Source: Aporrectodea caliginosa
Taxonomy: Eukaryota; Annelida; Clitellata; Crassiclitellata; Lumbricidae
NCBI GenBank assembly: GCA_020284085.1
Contig: JACEVL010000671.1
Coordinates: 1 to 64,000, forward strand
Reading direction: 5' to 3'
Length of the DNA: 64,000 bases
Positions 32,653 to 43,235 of this stretch are shown in pieces. The position numbers and the translations under genes are program-made. Below the pieces are notes generated by a model. That model saw only the letters and a program-made list of their open reading frames with translations. It was not told the DNA's origin and searched no databases. Each line of letters begins with the position of its first letter. Within the stretch, counting starts at the first letter, position 1.

Positions 32653-33141
32653 GCTATAGACATACTATAAGATGGTGTTGTGTCGTTGCGAGTTCAGACC
32701 GCTATCCAATTAACATAATTATCATCACACTCTGTATAATATATATATAAATATAGTGGGTGACCCAAATGCAAAAAGAGACAACGAGAAACAATTCAGA
32801 CAGATAAATGCGGCACGTCAGCATAGCCCATGTTTGGACTAGTTTACATTACACCGTCCAATCACCTACCCAGGCTTTCCTCGCAAGTGCTAGCCAAAAT
32901 TACTCTGGAATTTCAGCTGGATCGCTCGCGGTGCGAATTACACAGTGAAATACGACTGTCGCGTGAGGAAGTCGACGACAACGACGAAAGGGCATCATCA
33001 TCATGATAATGTCGTCGTCGTCGTCGAGATGGAACAATGACGGACGAAAGCCAGTCCTCACTGAGCCAGCAACAACGACACCACTCGAACGAGGTGTAAC
33101 GAGACACCAGCTATCTGGACCAATTAAGAGACAACCTCGAA

Positions 33142-34932
33142 ATGTCCAAATTGTATGCTGAGTATTACTCAGACATCGAGCAGCAGCGCTATGCTACTCA
33201 TTACAACCTGAGAAGTATGGACAGGCGGTACGAGGTGGGGGATAAAGTCATCATCCAGTCACCGGAGGCACGGGGGGCGAAGAAAGACGGACAATGGCAA
33301 GGGCCGGCCGTCATCACCCAGGTGAAATCACCCTATACATACATCGTAGAGAGGGAGGGTAAGAGCCGCCTATTACATGCGAATCGAATTCGCAAATACA
33401 ATGAAAGGATACAACAAGCGTTGGTCAACAATTGTTCGATTCTATTCGAGAAGGACGAAGACTTTGGCCACGTAGAAGCGGTGGGGAGCTTCGACACTAG
33501 CCCGTCACGGCCCAGTACACAAGTAGACCCTAACGCCGTTGCACACTTAACAGTACCCGAACGGAAACAGCTGTTTAATCTGTTAGACAGGTTTCCAGAC
33601 GTCTTTTCAGACAAACCAGGTTTCTGTCCCATTCTAGAGCACACAATCACAGTTAATACGGATTTCAGGCCGAAGAGTCTGCGAGCCTACAAGGTGCCGG
33701 AATTGCTCAAACCGGAAGTGGAGAAGCAGATCCGTGAACTTTTGGCCCTAGGCATCATCATTCCCTCTCACAGTGAAATGTCTAGTCCCGTCGTGTGCAT
33801 TGTGAAGAAGGGAGGTCAAGGCGGTCTAAGACTGGCCATTGACTATAGATATGTAAATAAGTTCTCGGCGGGTGATGCATATCCCACCCCCGATATCCAG
33901 GAAGTATTACAGAAAGTAGGAAGTGCAAACTTCATATCCTGCTTTGACGCCCGTCAAGGCTATTACCAAATTGGGCTCCACAAGGACTCTCGCTGGTTAT
34001 CCGCTTTTGTCTGCGACGCTGGCCTATTCGAGTTTGTACGGTTGCCTTTTGGTTTGAAATCGGCCTCAAATTCATTCATTCGGTGCATGTCGAAGATCCT
34101 CCATCCCATTCGTGACTTCACTGAGACGTTCGTGGACGACATGGCAGTGCATTCGATGACGTGGCCGGAACACATGAAACACCTCGAGAAATATCTGACG
34201 ACTATTCAACAGTCGGGTCTAACCCTGAATATTAAGAAGAGTTCGTTTGCTAGGCAACAGACAACGTTTGTTGGCCACCTAATTGGATCAGGGAACATTA
34301 AGCCAGACCCTCTAAAAGTCGCAGGTCTGGGGAAAATCAGTCGACCCGAATCCAAAAAGGACATACGTAGAATAATGGGATTTTTCAGCTATTTTCGGAA
34401 CTTCATCCCTAATTTAGCTGAGACAGCCAAAATCCTCACTGACTTGACCCAGAAATCAGTGCCCGCGAAGATACCCTGGCGTATCGAACACCAAAATGCG
34501 CTAGATAAACTTACGCACGATTTGAACAACGCCGTATGTTTGCAGACAATCGACTACAATAAAGAGTTCGGTCTGTCAACTGATGCTTCAGACAAAGCAG
34601 TCGGTTGTTGCTTGTTCCAAGTGCAAGAGGATGGAACAGAACGTCCTATATGTTTCGCGAGTTCTAAACTAGACGATACTCAAGCGCGTTGGTCCACGGT
34701 AGAACGTGAAGCGTATGCCGTGATCTTTGCATTGAAGAGATGTAGGAATTGGATTTTTATGTCAAGGACCACCCTCCATTCTGACCACAACCCCTTGACT
34801 TTCCTAACTGCTTCTACGCCTACAAGTGCTAAACTTGCGAGGTGGGCTTTAGCCCTCCAGGACTTCGATATCTCTTTCAAATATCGACCTGGATCCTTGA
34901 ATATTCCCGCTGATCTTTTGTCCAGACTATGA
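33142..34932 (+). pseudogene. Integrase C-terminus + reverse transcriptase + RNase H, one frame
   Basis: 596 codons from the first ATG; the frame is open back to 33109. Residues 1-90 are an integrase C-terminal domain (YNLRSMDRRYEVGDKV, GPAVITQV, LLHANRIRKY). Residues 160-440 are the reverse transcriptase: SSPVVCIVKKGG, LRLAIDYRYVNK, FDARQGYYQIGLH, LPFGLKSA, FVDDMAV (catalytic YVDD-type box), and the FVGHLI and GFFSYFRNFI thumb motifs. RNase H follows (LSTDASDKAVGC, WSTVEREAYAV, TLHSDHNPLTFL), and the frame ends PADLLSRL-stop. Integrase before reverse transcriptase is the Gmr1-type order; ordinary Ty3/gypsy has it last. The frame is clean, but without gag, protease and the integrase core it cannot act alone. 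It may be a young deletion derivative. Confidence 0.9.
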
Positions 34933-35124
34933 ATGAGGAGAAGGCGGACTACCATGTAGGGCACCGCAAGAGCTGTAAATATTAGTTGCTAACTGTGCTG
35001 TTATTTTGTATTTTCACGGGAACAACGCGGTCACGGTCTGGAGGAAAACCGACGGAGGGAACGACATCATTCTCAGCCGGGAGGCGAACCAATGACTGGC
35101 TTTGTCCTCCCCCGGGAAGGGAGG

Positions 35125-35876
35125 TGTCGCGTGAGGAAGTCGACGACAACGACGAAAGGGCATCATCATCATGATAACGTCGTCGTCGTCGTCGAGATGG
35201 AACAATGACGGACGAAAGCCAGTCCTCACTGAGCCAGCAACAACGACACCACTCGAACGAGGTGTAACGAGACACCATTCTAGCGGCTCGGCAGACGAGC
35301 GGTGAAAGTGACACGAGTCATGGCATTCATAAGACGCCGGGGGGTTGCATGCCTCCGACGATGTAGCGGCTCGGCAGACGAGCGATGGAAGTGTCACGCG
35401 GCAAAGTGACACGCATTGACATTAATGAGGCGTGGGGAGGGCAGAACACGGGACGCTGAAAAGCGATACTTAAGGGAACATAGGACACAGAGGGAACACT
35501 CTTACTTTGACTTTGGACTTGGAGCAGAGGTTGCTGAGAGCTGGGCAGAGCGATCGAGCGACGCGACATCTGAGGAAGTAGGGTCCGTCAGATTCAGAGA
35601 CTGACGAAGGAACGATCTGGGGAGGAGGCCGTGCGAGGCAGATAGTGAGATAGTCGGTAGTAAGATAGAACTAGGATCGTTACTTAGAAGTTCCGTGAAG
35701 TTAACGTACGCCTTGTGATTTAATTAAATTCTTATCTTAATCAAACACAGTTCGTCGTGAGTCTTCTTTAGAAAGTTAGGCACGCTTTATCAATAGGTGC
35801 AATTAAAAGAACAAGTGAGAAGAAGGTCGACCTCGCCACTCGGTAAACACACGACAGGCGACCTTCAATCACGACA
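35125..35876 (+). repeat. 3' LTR of the Gmr1-like element
   Basis: TG...CA, 752 bp. It contains a CAT/GTC-rich block shared with the 5' remnant, two copies of TAGCGGCTCGGCAGACGAGCG (35280 and 35363), and a TACTTAAG box near 35467. The 3' edge rests on the ACGAC duplication. Confidence 0.7.
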
Positions 35877-36303
35877 ACGACTCAACTGTATTTTTTGTTT
35901 CTTCCAAAGTTTAGCAGGGCATACGCGACCAAGTGATCTAATATCGCAGTCGCTGAGCAATTTGATGTCAAGGAAGGCTGCTACATAGTGACCGCGCGCA
36001 TTATCGGGTATCAACCCTACCTGTTAATGAAAGACTGCCATCGACACGGTGATCTAGTCAAATTAATTATTAGATTTCATTTTATTGTTATTGCTTTCTC
36101 ATCGCCGGTATAAGTATTGATCAGTCCAACTCTTGATACATAACTTTCCTTGCATTTTAGTTTTGAATATGTTTCTCCGTTACATTGGTCTCGGTTACAT
36201 TGGAACAGAACCTCGTGTCAACCAGAGAGTGACGTGTTGCTGTAAAGGAAGACATGAAGGAGAAAGTAATTTAATATAATTATATTCCGGCCTACATGGT
36301 GCA

Positions 36304-36783
36304 TAAGGGCTGCCAACTTTTGATTTTTCCATTCCGGGACGCCTGTAGTCACTCGATTTGCAGTACGGTTTTTACCAATGATTATTTAACATGTCCACGT
36401 CATTGTAGGCCTATGTTAAGAATGTTGCGTCGTTCATAATGCTGAGCACTCTCTCGCAAAACGTTTTGGAAACGGGAACTGACAGATCGCAGGGACTAAT
36501 GCTAAGTAACTGAGTGTCAGTGGATTTTCTAGTTTTGAAGAATTAAACCTAGCGCTATCCAACATCCGATGTTGAGCCAACAATGTCAGGTGTGATAGAA
36601 CGCAGAATGCAAAATTCATCGTACAACTTGTTGAGTTTAGTGTGCGAAAAAAGAACAACATTAAATTCTGGTGAAGTGGATATCTACACCAAATTAAGGG
36701 AAAATTTGGAACCAATCCGGGACACGGGACGCACTAGGCCGATTCCGGGACTGTCCCGCGAACCGGGACAGTTGGCAGCCCTA
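36304..36783. mobile_element. 480-bp hAT-like MITE
   Basis: Inverted ends TAAGGGCTGCCAACTT and AGTTGGCAGCCCTA are flanked by ATGGTGCA (36296-36303) and ATGGTGTA (36784-36791), an 8-bp duplication with one change. The GGGACA/TGTCCC-rich right part forms a hairpin. No transposase. Confidence 0.8.
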
Positions 36784-38311
36784 ATGGTGTATGTGTATGT
36801 GTATGTGTGTAATATTCCTACAAGGTGTCGTCTCCTGTAATAAGAATTTTCTACATTTGGTTATTTCGACCAATGCCTCAGAATATTTCCTGGATCCTAT
36901 TTCCGGCATTGATCCGAATTGAACAGCAAATCTCTTTCTATAGCGTATGCCATGCGTCATATATTTGATCTACTTATAATCAGTCGAACTCTTAGCCATG
37001 CCAAAATATCTCCTTCTGAGTCACTTTCGACTACCCACATTGCCATAACTGCTTGGCTTCCTTGTGATCATATATACCGCATTTCACTTATACTTCATCA
37101 GTTACCCTAATTGGAAAACGCCCTGCGCCATAACCTTCGCAGCTGGACACAAGATCCTATGCAAGACAAATACAGCAGTGTACTCTACTATTCAGCATTT
37201 CACCATACTTTCCCTGGCCAATTCTGCCAGTTTATGAATGTCATTCAGGTCTACCTTAAGGCTTGTCAGTTTCAACATAGTATTTTATCCACCGTACCTG
37301 AATTGTAGTTTCCTTTATCGGATATTTCAGTTGGACTTCTTCAACAGATTATGATTTTCAAATATGGTCTTACTTAAGACCACTGAATGGTGCTTTGTGG
37401 AAGGATGATAGGCGTTATTGAAGTAATTGGATCTTAAATGCTACATATTATCTAATATAAACCTCACATACATTGAAAGATGCTATTGATTGACGCTGGA
37501 CCTCTAAGATGTTGTCTTCAAGGCCCTTTGAATTGAAACTGCACAGGAAAAATATACAACCTTTCCAAATGGATGGCCCTGGTGGACTGAGAGTTTTCAA
37601 TTTAAAATGCAATGCTCTTAGCCTCAGAGGCTGATGCAGATGCATGTTGCTCCGTATATGCTACAGTTGCTACAGTCTCATTCATTATTTCAAATAAGGG
37701 ATTATCGATTTGTCAACGACCTGTTAATAGTTTTGTATTCAATAGCTATCGTTCGCTATTACCTAAATCTTTTATCAAGTGTAGCCTAATATTCAATTAG
37801 GTCTATAGCGTGTGTGTATTTCCTTTTTAACGACTAGCTGTGTGGTAACAAAGACCATTAGCGTCGCCCTCCTCCTTCATCCAGGCTTGGGACTGGCACT
37901 GTCAGGCAGTTGCGAAGTTAGGTCTATTATACGGGGTCTGTTCCCAATGACATTGATGCCTGCTCTTCTTCCCCGTAAAACTGTTATTTCTAAACTACAA
38001 TCAGTGGTCTTAAGCAGTGGGACGAATAATAGTGCGTTGGCCAGTAGCAACCGCTTTCGAAATACAGACCGAGAATGATCCACGCCTGTGAGCGCCCCTT
38101 CCCCTCACGAATCGGACCATGGTTACTAATTCATTACTTGTTAAAGTCTGTTAATTAATTCTAGCCGAAAACCAACTTTTATCCTATTTATGAGCTGATT
38201 ACATTTAAATGACTATTCGTTTCATTAAACGTTTGATGCCTGAAAATTATTCAAAGTTTCTGAGCGAATCTGTTCTATGCAAACACTAATAAGTTTTTGT
38301 TGATGCTTTAG
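36784..38311. other. Duplicate-C sequence, no confirmed gene
   Basis: Sub-blocks X (36805-37020) and Y (37318-37680) recur in reverse order at 59845-60050 and 59410-59835. Short ORFs here are not conserved between the copies. Confidence 0.5.
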
Positions 38312-38526
38312 CTTTCACCAGCAAGAACAACAGCTCTTGTGAAATAATTTGCGAATGGGGTGGAGTACGATCCAACCATTTTATTTGCTCATGTCAGGGG
38401 ATATGCTGCGATTGCTACTGTAGCAATTTCGGAGCCACCTGCTTGCAAAAAACAGTCATCGCAAATGGAACGTCGAATATGATCATCCGAAACCATAAAC
38501 AGCGCTTGATTAAAACAGCGAACTAA
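38312..38526 (+). CDS. Cysteine-rich secreted-peptide exon, copy 1
   Basis: An acceptor (TTTTTGTTGATGCTTTAG, ending 38311) opens a frame of 70 codons to TAA at 38526. It starts in phase 1 (CT then TTC). Nine cysteines follow the spacing C-x3-C-x11-C-x-C-x3-CC-x-C-x-C-x6-C, including CCDCYC. The second copy at 60413 keeps every cysteine with no indel. Across 61 shared codons I count six silent and five replacement differences. That points to coding constraint rather than drift. No known disulfide family fits exactly. The signal-peptide exon was not found nearby; the phase would accept the exon ending at 30344. Ligand, peptide effector or matrix fragment are all possible. Confidence 0.55.
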
Positions 38527-40066
38527 TTATTGATCTCATTTATGGCATCCAGAATTGTGAACAATAAAATCAGGAAAACATTTTTAGACACGAAACATCA
38601 GACAATTAATTATCACATTGCAATAATTAGTGAAGTTGTAAATTAATGACGTCGTAATTGATAGTTTTTCCTTGATGCCTAAGTATATGAAAAGAGTGGA
38701 GTAGGCCTAGTAGCAATTGTAAACTCGCATAGCACCATTTCTAAAGAAACCCATTGGGACGCGCTTTCCCTAATCAAATGAAAGCATGGTCGAATAGGAT
38801 GGTTTTAAGCACTTCTGGATACGATGCAAACAGAGGCTGAGGAGTTCACGTCACATGTAATTAGCAACTTCTATTGCGCCGGTGTCTAATGCACAAGGCA
38901 TCAACCGATGGCGCATGTTAGACAACTGGTATCAGTTGTTAGACAACTGATACCAGGTGAATGGACCGACCACAGCAAAGGTGGAGGTGTGAATAGCCTA
39001 ATGGATCTAGTAGACTTGTCTGCTGCATGTACACAGACAAAATTTGCAGGTTTGTCTGTGTGTCATTTCATTTGTCTCGTTGCATGATCTCAAGAACGGA
39101 GCGCCATACTGCTCATAGCAAACGGTGATGCTTTATCGTATGACGGAGAAATGGTTCTTCTTATAATATTATTAGGCTATAAGAATTCCATTTAATCCTC
39201 ATAACCTCATTACCCTATAACCTTTATTTCCTCCATTGGCTGTAGGCTATTAGTGTCTCCTCGGACTCCCTACATTGCCTTTCGACCTGATTCACCCTTG
39301 AATTGGGCTTGCACAGCAATTTCGATTAAAACCGATCATCTTCTGATGATTTGAGTATAATGACAGCGGTGCTATTATTATAGTTCTCAGATTAAATTGT
39401 AGCCATTGTTGACGTCACCTGCTCAACGGTTTGATTGTATCTACTGAACACATCGAAATTATACAATGACGTCATAAACAACACAAACACATTAATAATT
39501 AAGTTCGCATTCGCAGATCATTTGAAAGAATTCAACATTGCTGCGGATGTATTGGTCTTTAACAAAGCTGATTATTTAACGTTGCCTTTCACATCTAATT
39601 CGCTAAGTTTTGTTACAGCAATACTTTCAAGCAGTTGTGACTTGATTACACCGTCTTTCTGCGAAGTTACACTAATATCATGCCTATTTTATCTATATCT
39701 ATCAGAGCATCTTTCAACCATAACCCGTTCCTGCTACTATCTTAATTGAAGTCGCTCAGCTACACCGTTCCTTGTCCACAAACTCTAATTTTTTGCTGTG
39801 TATTTTTCTTCGGTACAAACCGTGATGCTTCAACTGTCTTATCCCGATTGTTGCCTTTTATCGCTAGGCGAATATTCAAGACATTACATATAACTTGCGC
39901 TGATAGAACAGACACACAAACTGATAAACCGACAGCTTGAATTTTGGTGGAAAAAGTTTTATCGATTGGAGCACAATGTGAGAAGCATGGGAGATGTGTA
40001 TTGTTGGAGACTTTGGGCACAATGGGTGGTGAAATTGATATGTATGGCAGTCAAAGTTTGGGGTAT
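38527..40066. other. Duplicate-C sequence, conserved non-coding
   Basis: Aligned with 60601-63180. Two perfect TGACGTCA palindromes (39410-39417 and 39467-39474) are conserved with identical 57-bp spacing in the other copy. No ORF is conserved. Confidence 0.5.
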
Positions 40067-40512
40067 GGGGCCGTCCATAAAGTACGTCACACTCCAGGGG
40101 GAGGGGGGTTTAAGAAAGTGTGACAGTTTGTGACAGGGGAGGGGGTCAGGCCATGTGTGACGTCACATATTTTTTTTTATTCATATTTTATTTTTTATTT
40201 TTAGTAGAATTTCATAGCTTCAAAATAATTTTCAAAAATTTTCTGAAACATTTTAATTAGTTTTATGTCAAAATAGAATGAAATTCATATCTCCTGAATG
40301 TGTTTTTCACGATTCCTCTCGCTAGGAGCGCTAGTAATAATGCTGTTGCGAAGCCTTGTTTATGTATTAGCCTTGCTTTCGGAAGTATTATTATTTCACT
40401 GTTCGAAAGTGTGACGTACTTTAGGGGGTCCGAGTTTTGTGACAGTTTGTGACAGGGGGAGAAGGGGGTAAAAATGGTCAAAATCAGCGTGACGTACTTT
40501 ATGGACGGCCCC
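40067..40512. mobile_element. 446-bp MITE with GGGGCCGTCCATAAAG ends
   Basis: Inverted ends GGGGCCGTCCATAAAGTACG at both sides (reverse-complemented at 40493-40512), flanked by TAT (40064-40066 and 40513-40515). The paralogous site near 63180 reads straight through (GTTTGGAGTATGAACCTG). I have seen this terminus as a widespread animal MITE but do not assign a superfamily. Confidence 0.88.
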
Positions 40513-41478
40513 TATGAAGCTGTTACTATTGTAGCGGAAATTCTAGCTGACAGTAGGGTTGCGATGCATGTTGTTATAGTAGTCCAGTCATTAAACAACA
40601 ATTTTTCATGGAGGTTCGACAAAATTTTTACAAAAGGTTTCTTGGTGGGTTTCACCTCTTTGATATGTCTACGTTAAAAGAAAAAAAGTTTCCCAAAATC
40701 TGACATGGGCAACTATGTGAAAATGGGTCAAATCCAAGATGACCGCCGTCAAAATTCAGATCAGTCACCTGAAAATAAATAGTGGGGTACGGGAGCTGAA
40801 AAATATTTCACATACGGCAACCAATTATCCACTTTGGTTCCAGATAGTACATGGGTAGACGAGTCCAAAAAGCCAGGGACACAAATTTTAACGACCCTCT
40901 AGCGGCTGTGGCAGCCATTTTACAAAATGGCCGACTGAAATACATATTGTTCAATATCTCAGCTTCTCCTTCTCTTAGAATCGTGATTTTGGTGTCTAAA
41001 CATACATATTTAGGGGCAAGGATTCCATTGGAGCTAATTGCAAACACTTATCTGCACGAAATTGGCAGCCATTTTCCAAAATGGCCGACCGAAATTGAAC
41101 TTTGTCAATATCTCAGCTTCTAATTCACTTATAATCGTGATCTTGGTGTTCAAACGTACATATTTAGGGGCAAGGATTCCAATAGAGCTAATTACAAACA
41201 CTTATCTACACGAAATTGGCAGCCATTTTCCAAAATGGCCGACCGAAATTAAACTTTGTCAATATCTCAGCTTCTAATTCACTTATAATCGTGATCTTGG
41301 TGTCTAAGCGTACACATTTAGGGGCAAGGATTCCAATAAAAGTAATTGCAAACACCAATTCTGCTGTTTACCATGAATGTCTGCATGGCAACTTCACAGT
41401 AATGAAAATTAACAGGGTTTGCATGCTACAATATTGCTATACACTAAACCCATGAGCAGAACAACGTCTTTGTGAAGG

Positions 41479-43235
41479 ATGACGGAGGTGCTTAAGAACA
41501 CAGAGAATCCACAAGACCTGCAATTGTACGATTTATGCTGCCTGGACCAGAGATCGAAGAGTCTGGAGGCATTAATGAAGAAACCAGAAAATGAGTCTGA
41601 TTTTCGACGTCATGAGCAAACAAAAAGCATGCAGATAACATTTTTCAAATCAGTTAAGGCTGTCAGTATGCAGTGTGATCGAGGAGATGGGCAACCCATT
41701 CTTCGACAGGGACGTAACTAGCGTTGGGCTTGGGGGCTTAAGCCTTCCAAACGAAGCTGAAGCCCCCAAAATGAATCAAGCCGCCGGCTCCACTATAGGC
41801 TCGGGCTACCGCATTCGCCATGTTCAAGGCTTAAAGCCCCTCCCCAAACGAAAAGTCCTAGTTACGTCACTGTTCATCGACGACAGAAATGACCTACTTG
41901 TCCTTGATACGAGAGATCTGGCGAATACAGCAGTGATCAACACGTGTACAATGCGGAACCTCGAGAAAACTGGAGAAAAGCAGTATGAAGCATTTTGTCA
42001 ACAAACGTCTAGTTACCCAATCGCGACCTGTCAGTGACCCAATCAAACGAAACCACTTCCCTCTCTTCAGTCGTCCACCTGTACGGGATAAGTCACATGC
42101 ACAGCAAATGTTGTCATCTGTGAAGAGTGACTGTTCACTATGCTCCAGGTTGTACATGTACATCTCCTGTCAGACTCGTGAAGAAGACCTGGAGGAATTC
42201 TTGGCATATGAGAATCAGGCATACACATTATCACTCTGGAATAAGGGCAATTTGCGGCTAGGAACAAAGTCAGACATTGTGAGCTGTCTAGAAGAGCTGG
42301 TTGCCACTTCAAAAGATGATGCCATCGCAGATATCGACCCAGGCCCTTCCACTGGGTGTGCCTACTGTTAATGCTGTTAAACTGGATAGAGCAGTCTTAG
42401 TCAACATGCTCAAGCCTGGCACTGCATCCACCTTCTCAGATTATGCCTCCCATATTTTGTTGCCCTACATCACAAGACGGCTAGAGCAAGTGCATGGGGT
42501 AGATGTGGTATGGGATGAATATGTGCATGACAGCTTGAAGACATAACACCGAAGTGTTAGGGGTAAGGGAAGCCGTTGGAGTTGGCCATAGCAGCAGTTC
42601 AGCAGCTCAGCCTTGACGAACCGTGGGTTGGTTTTGACTCAGATAAAAGCTTCAGATACCTGAGATGGCACCTAGGTCTGCTTTCGGCCCAGAGAGGTGC
42701 GTAGCCTTGCCCTTCCGACACACATTTGGCGGATGTGACACAGCATCATCATTTGCTGACTTTGGAAAAAGCACTGTGTTGGATATTTTGAAGACATTCA
42801 ACGACGTCACCCCAGCCTTCTGCTACTTAGCATCAGCCTCCAGCTCTGTTGATGATCAGCTAGATGTACTGGATCGCTCTGTAGTTCTTCTGTACGATCG
42901 TGCGAGCAGTGAGGAGAAAGTGAATGAGGCTCGGAAGCAGCTGTTCTCACAGAAAAGCAGACCGTTGGATGGCCTTCAACCAATTCAATCTGCACTTGTG
43001 GAATACACAAAGAGAATCGCCTACCTTGCAGGTCAAGTTTAGGCACAGATGTGCATAGCTGTTCCAAACTACCATGTCCTGGTGAATGGGGGTGGCTGCA
43101 AGCGATCGAAGGAGGCTAGGAAGGGAAGTGGACCACACGTCTCAAAGCTTCTCATGCTTGTCGTGAACTGCTCAGATGTGATTGCGAGAAGGGCTGTAGG
43201 GGACAGTGACAATGTGTGAAAGCTGCTCTACAGTC
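41479..43235 (+). pseudogene. Uncharacterised transposon-associated protein (HTFxGCDT family), decayed
   Basis: Frames in order give: RHEQTKSMQITFFKSV, VIEEMGNPFFD (then the MITE at 41707), DLLVLDTRDLANTAVINT, DPIKRNHFPLFSRPPVRDKS, CSLCSRLYMY, NMLKPGTASTFSDYASHILL, VDVVWDEYVHDSLKT, RHTFGGCDTASSFADFGK, LDRSVVLLYDRAS, VNEARKQLFSQKSR, and a Cys tail CDCEKGCRGQ. I know this order from large numbers of unnamed proteins in cnidarian, mollusc and fish genomes. Their function is unknown and they look mobile. At least four frameshifts or stops and one nested MITE break it. Confidence 0.75.
41707..41872. mobile_element. 166-bp hAT MITE nested in the coding region
   Basis: Ends CAGGGACGTAACTAG and CTAGTTACGTCACTG, flanked by TTCTTCGA (41699-41706) and TTCATCGA (41873-41880). 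The host frame reads on when the MITE is skipped. Confidence 0.85.

Larger units (their letters stand above)
32957..35876 (+). mobile_element. Gmr1-like Ty3/gypsy LTR retrotransposon, internally deleted
   Basis: The 5' LTR starts TGTCGCGTGAGG at 32957. Only its first 153 bp remain, joined directly to integrase coding sequence. The 3' LTR (35125-35876) starts with the same 153 bp, with essentially one mismatch, and ends in CA. Five-base copies ACGAC (32952-32956 and 35877-35881) flank the whole. The 3' LTR is preceded by GGGAAGGGAGG, a polypurine tract. The primer-binding site, gag, protease and integrase core are lost. Confidence 0.85.
36003..40578 (+). repeat. Segmental duplicate C, copy 1
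   Basis: Blocks match 59380-63370: TTATCGGGTATCAACCCTA (36004/59381), AATGCCTCAGAATATTTCC (36872/59914), TGGACTTCTTCAACAG (37332/59420), CACGAATCGGACCATGG (38107/60203), the Cys-rich exon (38312/60413), TCCTCGGACTCCCTACATTG (39259/61560) and the TGACGTCA pair (39410/61717). Two sub-blocks are in swapped order between the copies. Confidence 0.85.

Noticed and set aside
33142..34932. A retrovirus with an envelope gene
   Set aside because: No env or third ORF; the frame ends after RNase H and the domain order is that of a Gmr1-like retrotransposon.
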